Assembly (NCBI GenBank): GCA_030433335.1 | Contig: JAUILL010000023.1 | Span: 1-56,300, forward strand | Origin: Alphaproteobacteria bacterium | GTDB lineage: Bacteria > Pseudomonadota > Alphaproteobacteria > Rhodobacterales > Rhodobacteraceae | Length of the DNA: 56,300 bases | Direction of reading: 5' to 3' | In this document: piece by piece, positions 24,408 through 32,919 of the stretch | Layout of the letters: each line of letters opens with the position of its first letter | Position numbering within the stretch: the first letter of the stretch is position 1 | Program-made: the position numbers and the translations under genes | The notes under the pieces: model-generated | Told to the model about the DNA's origin: nothing | The model's input: only the letters and a program-made list of their open reading frames with translations | Database searches by the model: none

Positions 24408-25571
24408 ATGATGACTGACCAAACCCCTGTGGCGACCCAAGCTGCCGTACCGTCGACCCGCATTGATTTTTTGTACCTGTCGGAACCTGACATGATTGCG
24501 GCTGGCGTGAACGACGCTGCCGCCTGTGTCGATACCTGCGAAGAGGTGTTCTCTTTGCTCGGGCATGGCGACTACCTGATGGGTGGCGCGAACCACAATA
24601 ATCATGGCATGAATATCGTGTTCCCTAAGGAAAGTCCCTTTCCCAACATGCCGGTTGCTGGTCCCGATCGTCGGTTTGCAGCGATGCCCGGCTATCTGGG
24701 TGGGCGCTTCGACGTTTGTGGGAACAAATGGTACGGGTCCAACCACGCGAACATGACCAAGGGTCTGCCGAGGTCCATCCTGACCATGATGCTGAACGAC
24801 AAGGAGACCGGCGCACCTCTGGCGATGATGTCAGCCAACCTGCTGAGCGCCGCTCGCACAGGCGCGGTTCCCGGTGTCGCGGCCAAGCATCTTGCCAATC
24901 CCGATGCCAAGGTCGTGTCGGTTGTCGGCTGTGGTCCCATCAACAAGGCCTGCCTAACCGCCGTGATGACCCAGCTGAAACAGGTGCAGCAGGTGGTTTG
25001 CTTTGACGTATTCCTCGACAAGGCGCAGGGACTGGCAGCGTGGGTGCGCGAAACCTATGGTATCGAGGCGTTTGGTGTCGACGATGCCAAAGCCGGTGTC
25101 GAAGATGCAGATGTCATCACCGTTGCGGCGTCGCGGCTCAAGCCACTGTTCCTACAGGACGATTGGATCAAAAAAGGTGCGACCGTGCTGGTCTCGGGCC
25201 CGATGAATTCGGATGAATCCTTCTTGCTGGATGCAAAGATCGTCTACGATCACACTCCGCTGCACGAAGCCTATGTCGAGGATGCCATCGGCTCTGGCAA
25301 CAAAGAGGGCTATTACAGCGGCGTCATCGGCGGCCCCTTTTATCGGCTGATCGATGCGGGCATACTGCCTGCTCTGCCTGCTTCGACAGGATTAGGGGAC
25401 GTGGTGAACGGCACTAAGCAGGGCCGCACTTCGCCTGAGGACCGTGTGATCTTTATCGCCTGCGGGATGTCGGTGTTTGACATCGGCTGGAGCTATGCGG
25501 TGCTGGAAAATGCCCGTGCCAAGGGGATCGGGACGTCGCTGAACCTCTGGGATGTTCCCGCCCAGGGGTGA
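24408..25571 (+). CDS. Ornithine cyclodeaminase/mu-crystallin family protein
   Basis: A protein of about 387 residues. The family hallmark SANLLSAARTGAVPGVAAKHL is followed by a Rossmann NAD-binding segment VVSVVGCGPINKACL, and KWYGSNHANMTKGLPRSILTM is the catalytic-Lys region. It is 50-60 residues longer than typical ornithine cyclodeaminase, with an extended N terminus and the insert FPKESPFPNMPVAGPDRRFAAMPGYLGG. Relatives of this length are often named tyramine oxidase subunit B. Family members do cyclodeamination, imine reduction (such as pyrroline-2-carboxylate reductase) or opine-type oxidation. The start at 24408 follows GAAAGGG. It is third in the kinase-enolase operon; its exact reaction is open. 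Confidence 0.8.
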   Translation: MMTDQTPVATQAAVPSTRIDFLYLSEPDMIAAGVNDAAACVDTCEEVFSLLGHGDYLMGGANHNNHGMNIVFPKESPFPNMPVAGPDRRFAAMPGYLGGRFDVCGNKWYGSNHANMTKGLPRSILTMMLNDKETGAPLAMMSANLLSAARTGAVPGVAAKHLANPDAKVVSVVGCGPINKACLTAVMTQLKQVQQVVCFDVFLDKAQGLAAWVRETYGIEAFGVDDAKAGVEDADVITVAASRLKPLFLQDDWIKKGATVLVSGPMNSDESFLLDAKIVYDHTPLHEAYVEDAIGSGNKEGYYSGVIGGPFYRLIDAGILPALPASTGLGDVVNGTKQGRTSPEDRVIFIACGMSVFDIGWSYAVLENARAKGIGTSLNLWDVPAQG

Positions 25572-25576
25572 ATGGT

Positions 25577-25594
25577 GGGGGCCTTCGGGCCCCC
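25577..25594. terminator. GC-rich TTCG-loop hairpin between convergent genes
   Basis: GGGGGCC (25577-25583), loop TTCG, GGCCCCC (25588-25594): a very stable stem with a UUCG tetraloop, sitting between the plus-strand end at 25571 and the minus-strand end at 25595. T-tract is short. Probably stops transcription in both directions. Confidence 0.8.
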
Positions 25595-26323
25595 TTATCC
25601 ATCCAGCCGCATGTCGGTGCTGACCGACTGCATCAGATAGCTCATGAAATTGCCCTTGAACTGCATTGCGTGATCATGTGCAGCCTGTTCTGCTGCGTCC
25701 AGATCGTGGACCTCGATGGCGCGGATCATGTCGTCATGGCCATAGCCCAGTTTCTCGACCGAGATTTGCGGGTCCAATAGCATGTAGGCCAGATGGAAAT
25801 GCAGGATACGCCGGCCCTCGTCCAATAGGCGGCCATAGAACGCAGTGTAGTATTCGTTTCGCCCGGCGCAGGCGATTGCCATGTGAAAAGCGTAGTTTGC
25901 TTCGGTCATGGGTAGGCTGTCACCGGTGGCCAGACTTGTTGCTGCGGCGGTCTCATAGTCCGATGCCAGTTGCTTGATCTCTTCCAACTCGGCTGCTGTG
26001 CGAAACCGTGCTGCGGATCTGGTGACAACCCGCTGGATCAGATCCAGCGCATCCAGAAATTGCGGCACACTAGCGAAGTCGATGGGCGCAACCACGATGG
26101 AGCGGTTCGGCAGAATATGCACCAACCCTTCGGAGGACAGGCGCACAAGTGCCTCTCGGATGGGCGAACGGGACAGATCGAATCGTTGGGACAGACTGCT
26201 TTCGTCCAAAGGTGAGCCCGGTTTCAGAACAACGTTCAGAATGTCTTGGCGCAACTGTTCATGCACCCGCGCTGCGCCCGTGGCCTTTGGGGCAAGGCCC
26301 GATTTATCTGCTGATTTCGTCAT
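25595..26323 (-). CDS. GntR-family regulator, FCD subfamily (paralogue A)
   Basis: A 242-residue regulator. The DNA-binding domain is VHEQLRQDILNVVLKPGSPL, LSQRFDLSRSPIREALVRL and HILPNRSIVVAPIDF. The FCD domain has NYAFHMAIACAGRNEYY and DDMIRAIEVHDLDAAEQAAHDH. It is a clear paralogue of the regulator at 35280, with the same recognition-helix segment LSRSPIREALV, so both may read the same site. It is divergent from the hydantoinase operon, whose promoter has four GTCGAC cores including TGTCGACA. It probably represses that operon and itself. Confidence 0.9.
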   Translation of the reverse strand: MTKSADKSGLAPKATGAARVHEQLRQDILNVVLKPGSPLDESSLSQRFDLSRSPIREALVRLSSEGLVHILPNRSIVVAPIDFASVPQFLDALDLIQRVVTRSAARFRTAAELEEIKQLASDYETAAATSLATGDSLPMTEANYAFHMAIACAGRNEYYTAFYGRLLDEGRRILHFHLAYMLLDPQISVEKLGYGHDDMIRAIEVHDLDAAEQAAHDHAMQFKGNFMSYLMQSVSTDMRLDG

Positions 26324-26357
26324 TCATTCGTCCTTGCTTTGATCAATGGCGACAATA

Positions 26358-26432
26358 GGTCGACAAATGCTTGACAGTCAATTTATCGCTGAATACGCAT
26401 AATGTCGACAACGGGTCGACGTTGCGTCGACG
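26358..26432 (+). promoter_or_regulatory. Multi-site operator/promoter region of the hydantoinase operon
   Basis: Four GTCGAC cores lie in the 146-bp divergent gap: 26359-26364, 26404-26409 (in a full TGTCGACA), 26415-26420 and 26426-26431. The last three start exactly 11 bp apart, one helical turn, so dimers could bind side by side on one DNA face. A TTGACA (26371-26376) precedes them with a weak -10 near 26394-26403. The arrangement suggests cooperative repression by the GntR proteins. Confidence 0.7.
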
Positions 26433-26469
26433 CCACGTTGACCATGCATTTCAGGATCAGGAGAAACCC

Positions 26470-28548
26470 ATGCGACAGGCGCGTATTGGCGTAGACATCG
26501 GGGGAACCTTTACGGACCTCGTACTGCTAGACAGTGATGGACAGGTGTTTATTACCAAGGTGTCCTCGACCCCCGCAGCCCCCGAAGAGGCTGTCCTGAC
26601 CGGCATTGCCAAAATTCTGGAACAGGCAGGACTGACGGTTAGCGACGTGACCGAAGTGCTGCACGGGACGACGGTGGGTTCGAACACCCTGCTTCAAAAG
26701 GTGGGCGCCAAAACCGGTCTGATTACCACCAAGGGCTTCCGCGATGTGCTAGAGATTGGCCGCGTGCGTACCCCCACCATGTTCGATCTGACATGGTCCA
26801 AGGGCGAGCCGCTGGTTGAACGCCGTTACCGGACCGAGGTCAACGAACGCACCAACGCCAAGGGCGAAGTGCTGGTTGCGCTGGACCCCGCCGAGATCAT
26901 CGAGATCGGGAAATACTTCCAAGCCGAGGGGATCGAGTCTGTCGCGATCTGCTTTCTGAACTCCTACCTCAACCCAGCGAACGAACAATTGGCATTGGAC
27001 ACCTTTGCCGCGCATTTCCCCGACATCTGGGTGACGGCATCGGTCTCGGTCTTGCCCGAGATCAAGGAATACGAACGCACCTCGACCACTGCGGTGAACG
27101 CCTATGTGCTGCCCTCGCTGCGCCATTACCTGACGCGGCTCGAAGGTGGTCTGCGCGATATGGGGCTGTCGGCGCCGCTCTTGGTGTCAAACTCGAATGG
27201 GGGCCTTTCGGGGGCAAAGGTCGCGCAAGATCGGCCTGTGTTCTTTATTTCGTCCGGTCGGTCGGCCGGCGTGGTGGGCGGCGCGCGACTGGCGGCGTCG
27301 GTCGGTGAACCTGATCTGGTCGTGTTCGACATGGGCGGGACCACGGCCTCGGCCAGTTTGGTTCACAAGGGCGAAGTCACCCGCACCAGCGAATACGAAT
27401 TCCGTTCGGGCATCTCGACCCCTAGCCGGTTCATCAAGGCCGATGGCTATCTAATGCGCGTCCCCACCATCGACGTGGCCGAGGTCGGCTCTGGCGCGGG
27501 ATCGGTTGCGTGGCTGGATCCAGGCAAGCTGCTAAACGCTGGCCCCCAGTCGGCGGGCGCATTCCCGGGACCTGCGTGCTACGGCCAAGGCGGCGACAAG
27601 CCGACGGTGACAGACTCCAACGTCGCGCTTGGCTTCCTGCCATCAAAGCTGGCGGGCGGCACCATGACGCTGGACGTCCAGAAATCTCGCGACGCGCTAG
27701 AACGTGACATCGCCACCCCTCTTGGTCTGACCATCGAAGAAGCTGCCCTTGGTGTGCGCGAGATTGTCAACGTCAACATGGCCCGCGCGATCCGCGCCGT
27801 AACAGTCGAGCGAGGCGTCGATCCCCGTGACTTTACATTGCTGGCCATCGGCGGCTCTGGCCCGGTGCATGCCTGCGATCTGGCGCAGGCGCTTGGCATC
27901 CGGCGCGTGTTGTTCCCTCGTGCGCCCGGCGTTTTCACTGCAATGGGGATGCTAGCAGGTAACGTTGAACGATATTTCTTGCGCCCCCTTCCCGGATTGC
28001 TGGAAACAACGTCAGCCCAGACGGTGGCGGACACAATGGCTGATCTGCGCGCTGAAGCGATCAAGGGGCTTGCCGAAGAAGGGTACGCAGAGGATGCCAT
28101 CGGCTTCGTCTACGAATTCGATCTGCGCTACCGCGGTCAGGACAGCGAATTGCAGGTCGAAATATCGGACGCTGCCGATTTCGATCCCGCCGCCATTCGC
28201 GAAAAATTCCTGAGCGTTTATGCTGCCACCTACGGCTACGCCTCTCAGGATGCTATCGAGGTTGTGAACCTGCGCCTGCGGGCGATGGGTCTGTCGGGGC
28301 AGAACCTTGATTTCAAAGCTCTGAAATCGGGTCAGCTTGCCGCCGCCGGAGCGGGTCAAGAGACCCGCAAAATCCATTTCTCTCGCGAGAGCGGTTGGGT
28401 GGAGACGCCCGTCGTCGAACGGGCCGCGCTGCAGACGGCCATGTCTGGCCCCGTGGTCCTGCAAAGTCCTGACACCACCATCATCGTTCCGCCCCATGCC
28501 ACTGCCGCGCCCGATGCGGCGGGCAACATCCTTGTCAACTTTGACTGA
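26470..28548 (+). CDS. hyuA: Hydantoinase/oxoprolinase family protein, subunit A (HyuA)
   Basis: A 692-residue ATP-binding subunit. The N terminus RIGVDIGGTFTDLVLLDSDG is the actin-like phosphate loop; then VLHGTTVGSNTLLQ and GLITTKGFRDVLEIGRVRTP, VFDMGGTTASASLVHKG, and GSGPVHACDLAQALGI toward the C terminus. The family opens lactam rings with ATP (5-oxoprolinase, N-methylhydantoinase); related pairs are acetone or acetophenone carboxylases. The ATG at 26470 has AGGAG close upstream and starts the conserved motif. Subunit B is encoded 9 bp downstream. Co-transcription with a proline-racemase-family enzyme suggests a cyclic amino acid or oxoproline-like substrate. Confidence 0.92.
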   Translation: MRQARIGVDIGGTFTDLVLLDSDGQVFITKVSSTPAAPEEAVLTGIAKILEQAGLTVSDVTEVLHGTTVGSNTLLQKVGAKTGLITTKGFRDVLEIGRVRTPTMFDLTWSKGEPLVERRYRTEVNERTNAKGEVLVALDPAEIIEIGKYFQAEGIESVAICFLNSYLNPANEQLALDTFAAHFPDIWVTASVSVLPEIKEYERTSTTAVNAYVLPSLRHYLTRLEGGLRDMGLSAPLLVSNSNGGLSGAKVAQDRPVFFISSGRSAGVVGGARLAASVGEPDLVVFDMGGTTASASLVHKGEVTRTSEYEFRSGISTPSRFIKADGYLMRVPTIDVAEVGSGAGSVAWLDPGKLLNAGPQSAGAFPGPACYGQGGDKPTVTDSNVALGFLPSKLAGGTMTLDVQKSRDALERDIATPLGLTIEEAALGVREIVNVNMARAIRAVTVERGVDPRDFTLLAIGGSGPVHACDLAQALGIRRVLFPRAPGVFTAMGMLAGNVERYFLRPLPGLLETTSAQTVADTMADLRAEAIKGLAEEGYAEDAIGFVYEFDLRYRGQDSELQVEISDAADFDPAAIREKFLSVYAATYGYASQDAIEVVNLRLRAMGLSGQNLDFKALKSGQLAAAGAGQETRKIHFSRESGWVETPVVERAALQTAMSGPVVLQSPDTTIIVPPHATAAPDAAGNILVNFD

Positions 28549-28557
28549 GAGGCCCCT

Positions 28558-30273
28558 ATGAACACTCGGAAAATCGATCCGGTCACTTTTGCCGTCATCA
28601 AAAGCGGCCTTGATACCATCGTGGACGACATGGCCTACGCGGTCATGCGGACTGCGCGATCCTCGATCGTGCGGGACGTGCTGGATTACTCGGTGACCAT
28701 GTGCGACGCTAGGGGCCGCATCCTGTCGCAGGCGAAAACCGTGGCGCTGCATCTTGGCGCCGTACCTGATGCGATGGAAGTTGTTCTGGATCAGTTCGCA
28801 GATGATCTGGTGCCTGGCGATGTGGTGGTGCTGAACGACCCCTACGAGGGCGGGATGCACCTGCCTGACATTTTCATGTTCAAACCGATCTTCGCCGAAG
28901 GTGCGCTGCAAGGCTTCTCTATCGTGGTTGCTCACCACACAGATGTGGGTGGCCGAGTGCCCGGATCGAACGCGTCGGATTCTACCGAGATCTATCAGGA
29001 AGGCGTCCGCATCGCCCCGATGAAGCTCTATGAAGCGGGTAAACCCAACAAAACTCTGCTGAAAATCATCGAGAAAAACGTGCGCTTGCCCGATCTGGTG
29101 CTTGGTGACCTAGAGGCCCAATACGCCACCTGCAACATCGGTGAGCGCGAGTTTCTGAAACTGGCCGATCGCTATGGCGCTGGTCCCCTGAATGACTATT
29201 TCGACGAGTTGATCGACTATGGCGAAAAGCTGACCCGCAGCGCGATTGCCGGTTGGAAAGACGGCGACTACACCTTCGAGGACACCATTGACGGGGACGG
29301 CATCACCTTTGATCCAATCCCGATCAAGGTAAAGATCACAGTCAAGGGCGATCATCTGACCGTCGATTTCGCGGGGTCGTCGCCACAGGTTCGCGGCGCG
29401 ATCAACTCGACACTATCGTTCGTGAAATCAGCCACTTACCTATCGGTCCGCTGCGCGCTAGAGGCTGATGTGCCCAACAACGCCGGTGTCTATCGATGCA
29501 TCGATGTGACCGCGCCCGAAGGCTCGATCCTGAATCCGCAGATGCCTGCCGCAGTGGCCGCACGCGCGCTGACGGGCTATCGGGTGGTAGATACTGTGTT
29601 GGGATGTCTGGCCCAGATCGCCCCTGCGCGGATTATGGCCGCTGGAGAAGGTGGCAATACCGTCGTGGCCTTTGGCGGATATGATGCCGAAACCCGCGAG
29701 CCCTTTGTTCTGGTCGATATGATCAACGGCGCTTGGGGCGGCCGCTCTAACCGAGATGGCGTCGAAGGGGTCACGAACCCCTCGCAGAACATGTCCAACC
29801 TTCCGATCGAAACGCTGGAAGCCCGCTATCCTGTGATGATGGAGGAGTATTCCTTGCGGCCTGACAGCTGCGGCGCAGGTAAGTATCGCGGCGGTCTTGG
29901 GCTGACGCGCCAGTATCGATTGCTGGCCAAAGAGGCGATGTTGCAGATGCGCGCGGACCGTTATGAGACCGCGCCCTATGGTCTGTTCGGCGGTCAGCCC
30001 GCCGACACGTCCAAGAATATTCTGAACCCCGATCATGCCCGCGAAGAGCTGCCCTCGAAGCTGACGCGGCAGGTGCCTGCGGGCACTGTCGTCCGCCATG
30101 AGCAAGCAGGCGGTGGTGGCTTTGGCAATCCGTTGGAGCGGGACGTCGCCTTGATCGCTCGTGATCTGCGAGACGGCAAAATTACGCGCAGATTTGCCGA
30201 AGCAAATTATCAGGCGGTGTTCGATTCTTCTGGCGCTTTTGACGCAGCAGCAACCCAAGAGGCCCGCGCATGA
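28558..30273 (+). CDS. hyuB: Hydantoinase/oxoprolinase family protein, subunit B (HyuB)
   Basis: A 571-residue HyuB protein. Typical stretches are DPVTFAVIKSGLDTIVDDMA, YAVMRTARSSIVRDVLDYS, VVVLNDPYEGGMHLPDIFMF, VAHHTDVGGRVPGSNASDSTE, VDFAGSSPQVRGAINST, GGWGRSNRDGVE-like GAWGGRSNRDGVEGVTN and the C-terminal HEQAGGGGFGNPLERD. It forms the complex with HyuA for ATP-dependent lactam opening. Its stop overlaps the start of the TIM-barrel gene (ATGA at 30270). Typical length, no damage. Confidence 0.92.
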   Translation: MNTRKIDPVTFAVIKSGLDTIVDDMAYAVMRTARSSIVRDVLDYSVTMCDARGRILSQAKTVALHLGAVPDAMEVVLDQFADDLVPGDVVVLNDPYEGGMHLPDIFMFKPIFAEGALQGFSIVVAHHTDVGGRVPGSNASDSTEIYQEGVRIAPMKLYEAGKPNKTLLKIIEKNVRLPDLVLGDLEAQYATCNIGEREFLKLADRYGAGPLNDYFDELIDYGEKLTRSAIAGWKDGDYTFEDTIDGDGITFDPIPIKVKITVKGDHLTVDFAGSSPQVRGAINSTLSFVKSATYLSVRCALEADVPNNAGVYRCIDVTAPEGSILNPQMPAAVAARALTGYRVVDTVLGCLAQIAPARIMAAGEGGNTVVAFGGYDAETREPFVLVDMINGAWGGRSNRDGVEGVTNPSQNMSNLPIETLEARYPVMMEEYSLRPDSCGAGKYRGGLGLTRQYRLLAKEAMLQMRADRYETAPYGLFGGQPADTSKNILNPDHAREELPSKLTRQVPAGTVVRHEQAGGGGFGNPLERDVALIARDLRDGKITRRFAEANYQAVFDSSGAFDAAATQEARA

Positions 30274-31103
30274 CCGACCTAACTCGTTTCGCTATCAATC
30301 AGATCACAACCAAGTCGTGGTCCATGCCCGAGGCGATCGAGGGTTATCGCCGCCACGGGGTGCCCGGGATTGCCTGTTGGCGGCAGTATCTGGATGACTA
30401 CGGCGCCGCGCAGACCGCGCGGCACCTTCGGGATGCGCAGATGTGGGTGGCCTCATTGTGCACTTCTGCTTGGTTCGACGCGAATGATCGGGCTGGCATC
30501 GAAAAGGCGCTCGATGAAAACCGCCGTATTCTGGATGACGCGGCCACCATTGGGGCGCCATCGGTGGTGATGGTTGTCGGCGGATTACCCTCAAACGACC
30601 GCGACCTGAATGGGCATCGTGCCCGTGTCGCGGACGCCCTGCAAGAGCTGTCGGAACACGCCCTGAAGACTGGTGTGAAATTGGGGATCGAGCCGCTGCA
30701 CCCCATGTATTGCGGGTTCCGCAGTGTGATTAGTTGCATCGCACAGGCCAATGACCTGTGTGACCGACTAGGGGACGCGGCGGGCTTGGTCCCCGATGTC
30801 TACCACTGTTGGTGGGATCCGCAGTTCGAGGCCGAACTGCGCCGCGCTGGTCCCGAGCGCATCCTGACCTTTCACCTATGCGACTGGCTGGTTCCGACCC
30901 GCAATCTGTTCGATCGCGGTATGGTGGGTGACGGGGTGATCGACCTGCCACGCATTCGGGGTTGGCTAGACGACATCGGATACAAAGGGGTCTTCGAGCT
31001 CGAGATATTTTCGGAACTGGATTGGTGGCAACGCGATCCCGACGAAACCGTGCGTATCGCAGTTGAACGCTGTGCGCCCTTGGTTGGAAGACTGGAGAAA
31101 TGA
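30270..31103 (+). CDS. Xylose-isomerase-like TIM-barrel isomerase/epimerase
   Basis: A 277-residue protein of the sugar phosphate isomerase/epimerase (IolE/Hyi-like) superfamily. Metal-ligand candidates are Glu in VKLGIEPLHPMY, Asp in LVPDVYHCWWDP, His in ILTFHLCDW and Glu in GVFELEIFSEL. Relatives include hydroxypyruvate isomerase and inosose dehydratase. Gene order couples it to HyuB upstream and an SDR downstream, so it may isomerise or epimerise a hydroxylated keto acid made in this pathway. Specific reaction not assignable. Confidence 0.82.
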   Translation: MTDLTRFAINQITTKSWSMPEAIEGYRRHGVPGIACWRQYLDDYGAAQTARHLRDAQMWVASLCTSAWFDANDRAGIEKALDENRRILDDAATIGAPSVVMVVGGLPSNDRDLNGHRARVADALQELSEHALKTGVKLGIEPLHPMYCGFRSVISCIAQANDLCDRLGDAAGLVPDVYHCWWDPQFEAELRRAGPERILTFHLCDWLVPTRNLFDRGMVGDGVIDLPRIRGWLDDIGYKGVFELEIFSELDWWQRDPDETVRIAVERCAPLVGRLEK

Positions 31104-31105
31104 CA

Positions 31106-31864
31106 ATGAAAACAGCACTTGTAACCGGTGGGGCCAGCGGCATCGGAGAGGCTTCTACCCGCCGCATGGCGCAGGCTGGCTGGCGCGTCATCGTGGCAGA
31201 CATCAACGAAACAGCTGGCACCAAAGTGGCCTCAGAGATTGGCGGGCGTTTCCTGCCGCTTGATGTGACCGACATGGCGCAGGTCCAGGCTGTGACAGCT
31301 GATATTCTGGCGCACGAAGGCCACATAGACGTGCTGGTCAATTCAGGGGGTGTTCTGCAAAGCCCCCTGCGCCTGATGGAAATGGAGCTGTCTGAACTGG
31401 ACCGCATTCTGAACATCAACACCAGCGGAACGATCCGCGTCTGCCAAAGTGTTGGCCGCCACATGGCCGAGCGCGGCACGGGGGCGATCGTCAACATGGG
31501 CTCGCTCAATTCCTTGGTGCCTATGCCCCATCCGGCTTACGCCATGTCTAAGGTTGCGATCACCCGCGTGACCGAACTTCTGGCCTGCGAGCTTGGCCGT
31601 CAGGGTGTGCGCGTGAATGCGGTTGCGCCCGGCTATACACTTACCCCCGCAATGCAGGCCCGCATCGACGCGGGCGAACGGAACCCGCAGGCTGTGTTCG
31701 ACCGATGCGCTCTGCCCCGTTGGGTCAAGCCTGCAGAGATAGCCGATGCGGTTTTCTTTCTGGCGTCCGATGCGGCATCGGCCATCACAGGGGCATTGCT
31801 TCCTGTGGATTGCGGCTGGGTCCCCTATGCGGCCTATTCCTCGACAGCCGCACAACCGGAGTAA
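31106..31864 (+). CDS. Short-chain dehydrogenase/reductase
   Basis: A 252-residue classical SDR. It has the cofactor motif ALVTGGASGIGEAS, the Asp in VIVADINE (NAD preference), NSGG in place of the usual NNAG, the catalytic Ser in VNMGSLNS and the pair YAMSK. The start at 31106 is preferred to 31100 because GGAG is then eight bases away. It lies between the TIM-barrel gene and the proline-racemase-family gene and probably oxidises a hydroxy or reduces a keto intermediate. Confidence 0.9.
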   Translation: MKTALVTGGASGIGEASTRRMAQAGWRVIVADINETAGTKVASEIGGRFLPLDVTDMAQVQAVTADILAHEGHIDVLVNSGGVLQSPLRLMEMELSELDRILNINTSGTIRVCQSVGRHMAERGTGAIVNMGSLNSLVPMPHPAYAMSKVAITRVTELLACELGRQGVRVNAVAPGYTLTPAMQARIDAGERNPQAVFDRCALPRWVKPAEIADAVFFLASDAASAITGALLPVDCGWVPYAAYSSTAAQPE

Positions 31865-31869
31865 ATCTC

Positions 31870-32865
31870 ATGCGCTATTCATTCGACTGCATCGAAGGGC
31901 ACACCGGCGGAATGCCGGTGCGGTTGGTGGTTTCGGGCCAACCCGATCTGGTCGGCGAAACCCAAAGCGACCGGCGGCTCGATTTCATCGCCCACCATGA
32001 CTGGGTCCGCACCGGTCTGATGTGTGAACCCCGCGGCCACGGGGTGATGTCCGGTGCGATGTTTGTGCCCTCGACGCGAGAGGATTGCGACACTGGCGTT
32101 CTGTATATCGAGACTTCGGGCTGCATTCCCATGTGCGGCCATGCGACTGTGGGGCTGACCACCTTTGTGATCGAGCGTGGGTTGCTGAAACCCAAAACCC
32201 CGGGTGTTCTGCGGTTGGACACCCCTGCCGGAGTGGTCGAGGCATACTACACGCTGGAAAACGGTCGAGTCACCGCAGTGCGGTTCCACAACGTGCCGTC
32301 GTTTGTGCTGGCGCGGGACGTACAGCTGGATCACCCCGAACTGGGGCGCATCCATTTCGACATTGCCTATGGCGGGAATTTCTACCCGATCGTGCCTTGC
32401 CAGACGAACTATACAGATTGCAACGATTACGCCCCTGATGATCTGAAGCAGATGGCTCGCCATTTGGTCGCAGCCCTGCCGCAAGTGATCGATGTCGTGC
32501 ATCCCGACAATCCGGCCATTCGGGGCGCCCATCATGTAATGTGGTGCGGCAAGGCGCAGTTTGGCGGCGATGCCCGTTCGGTGGTGGTGGCAACACCCGC
32601 GATTGTGGACCGGTCTCCGTGCGGCACAGGCACATCGGCGCGGGTGGCCCTTCGCGCTGCCAAAGGAGAGCAGCAGATCGGGGACCGGTTCGAACATGAA
32701 AGCCTGATCGGCTCAAGTTTCGTCGGGCGGATCGAGGAGCACACCCATTTGAATAACGGGCAGCCTGCGATCATCCCCAGCATCGAAGGGCGTGCCTATA
32801 TCACTGGCCTGTCCACTCATTTCATTGATACCGAAGAACCCTATTCCGAGGGCTTCTTGGTCTAG
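31870..32865 (+). CDS. Proline racemase superfamily protein, Cys/Cys type (hydroxyproline 2-epimerase candidate)
   Basis: A 331-residue member of the proline racemase family. Both catalytic positions are Cys: Cys89 in IPMCGHATVG and Cys251 in DRSPCGTGTSA. This pair is known in proline racemases and 4-hydroxyproline 2-epimerases, which use two thiols to exchange the C-alpha proton. The N terminus FDCIEGHTGGMPVRLVVSG is typical of the epimerase group. As last gene of the HyuAB operon it would epimerise a cyclic amino acid before or after ring opening. It is one of three family members in the window; the other two carry Ser in the first position. Confidence 0.88.
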   Translation: MRYSFDCIEGHTGGMPVRLVVSGQPDLVGETQSDRRLDFIAHHDWVRTGLMCEPRGHGVMSGAMFVPSTREDCDTGVLYIETSGCIPMCGHATVGLTTFVIERGLLKPKTPGVLRLDTPAGVVEAYYTLENGRVTAVRFHNVPSFVLARDVQLDHPELGRIHFDIAYGGNFYPIVPCQTNYTDCNDYAPDDLKQMARHLVAALPQVIDVVHPDNPAIRGAHHVMWCGKAQFGGDARSVVVATPAIVDRSPCGTGTSARVALRAAKGEQQIGDRFEHESLIGSSFVGRIEEHTHLNNGQPAIIPSIEGRAYITGLSTHFIDTEEPYSEGFLV

Positions 32866-32889
32866 TTTCCGGCCGCTCACGGAAACAGA

Positions 32890-32911
32890 GAGGCGGCTTT
32901 CGGGCCGCCTC
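32890..32911. terminator. Hairpin terminator between convergent genes
   Basis: GAGGCGGC (32890-32897), loop TTTCGG, GCCGCCTC (32904-32911) followed by CTTG. Strong stem between the plus-strand end at 32865 and the minus-strand end at 32920; likely bidirectional. Confidence 0.8.
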
Positions 32912-32919
32912 CTTGCCAT

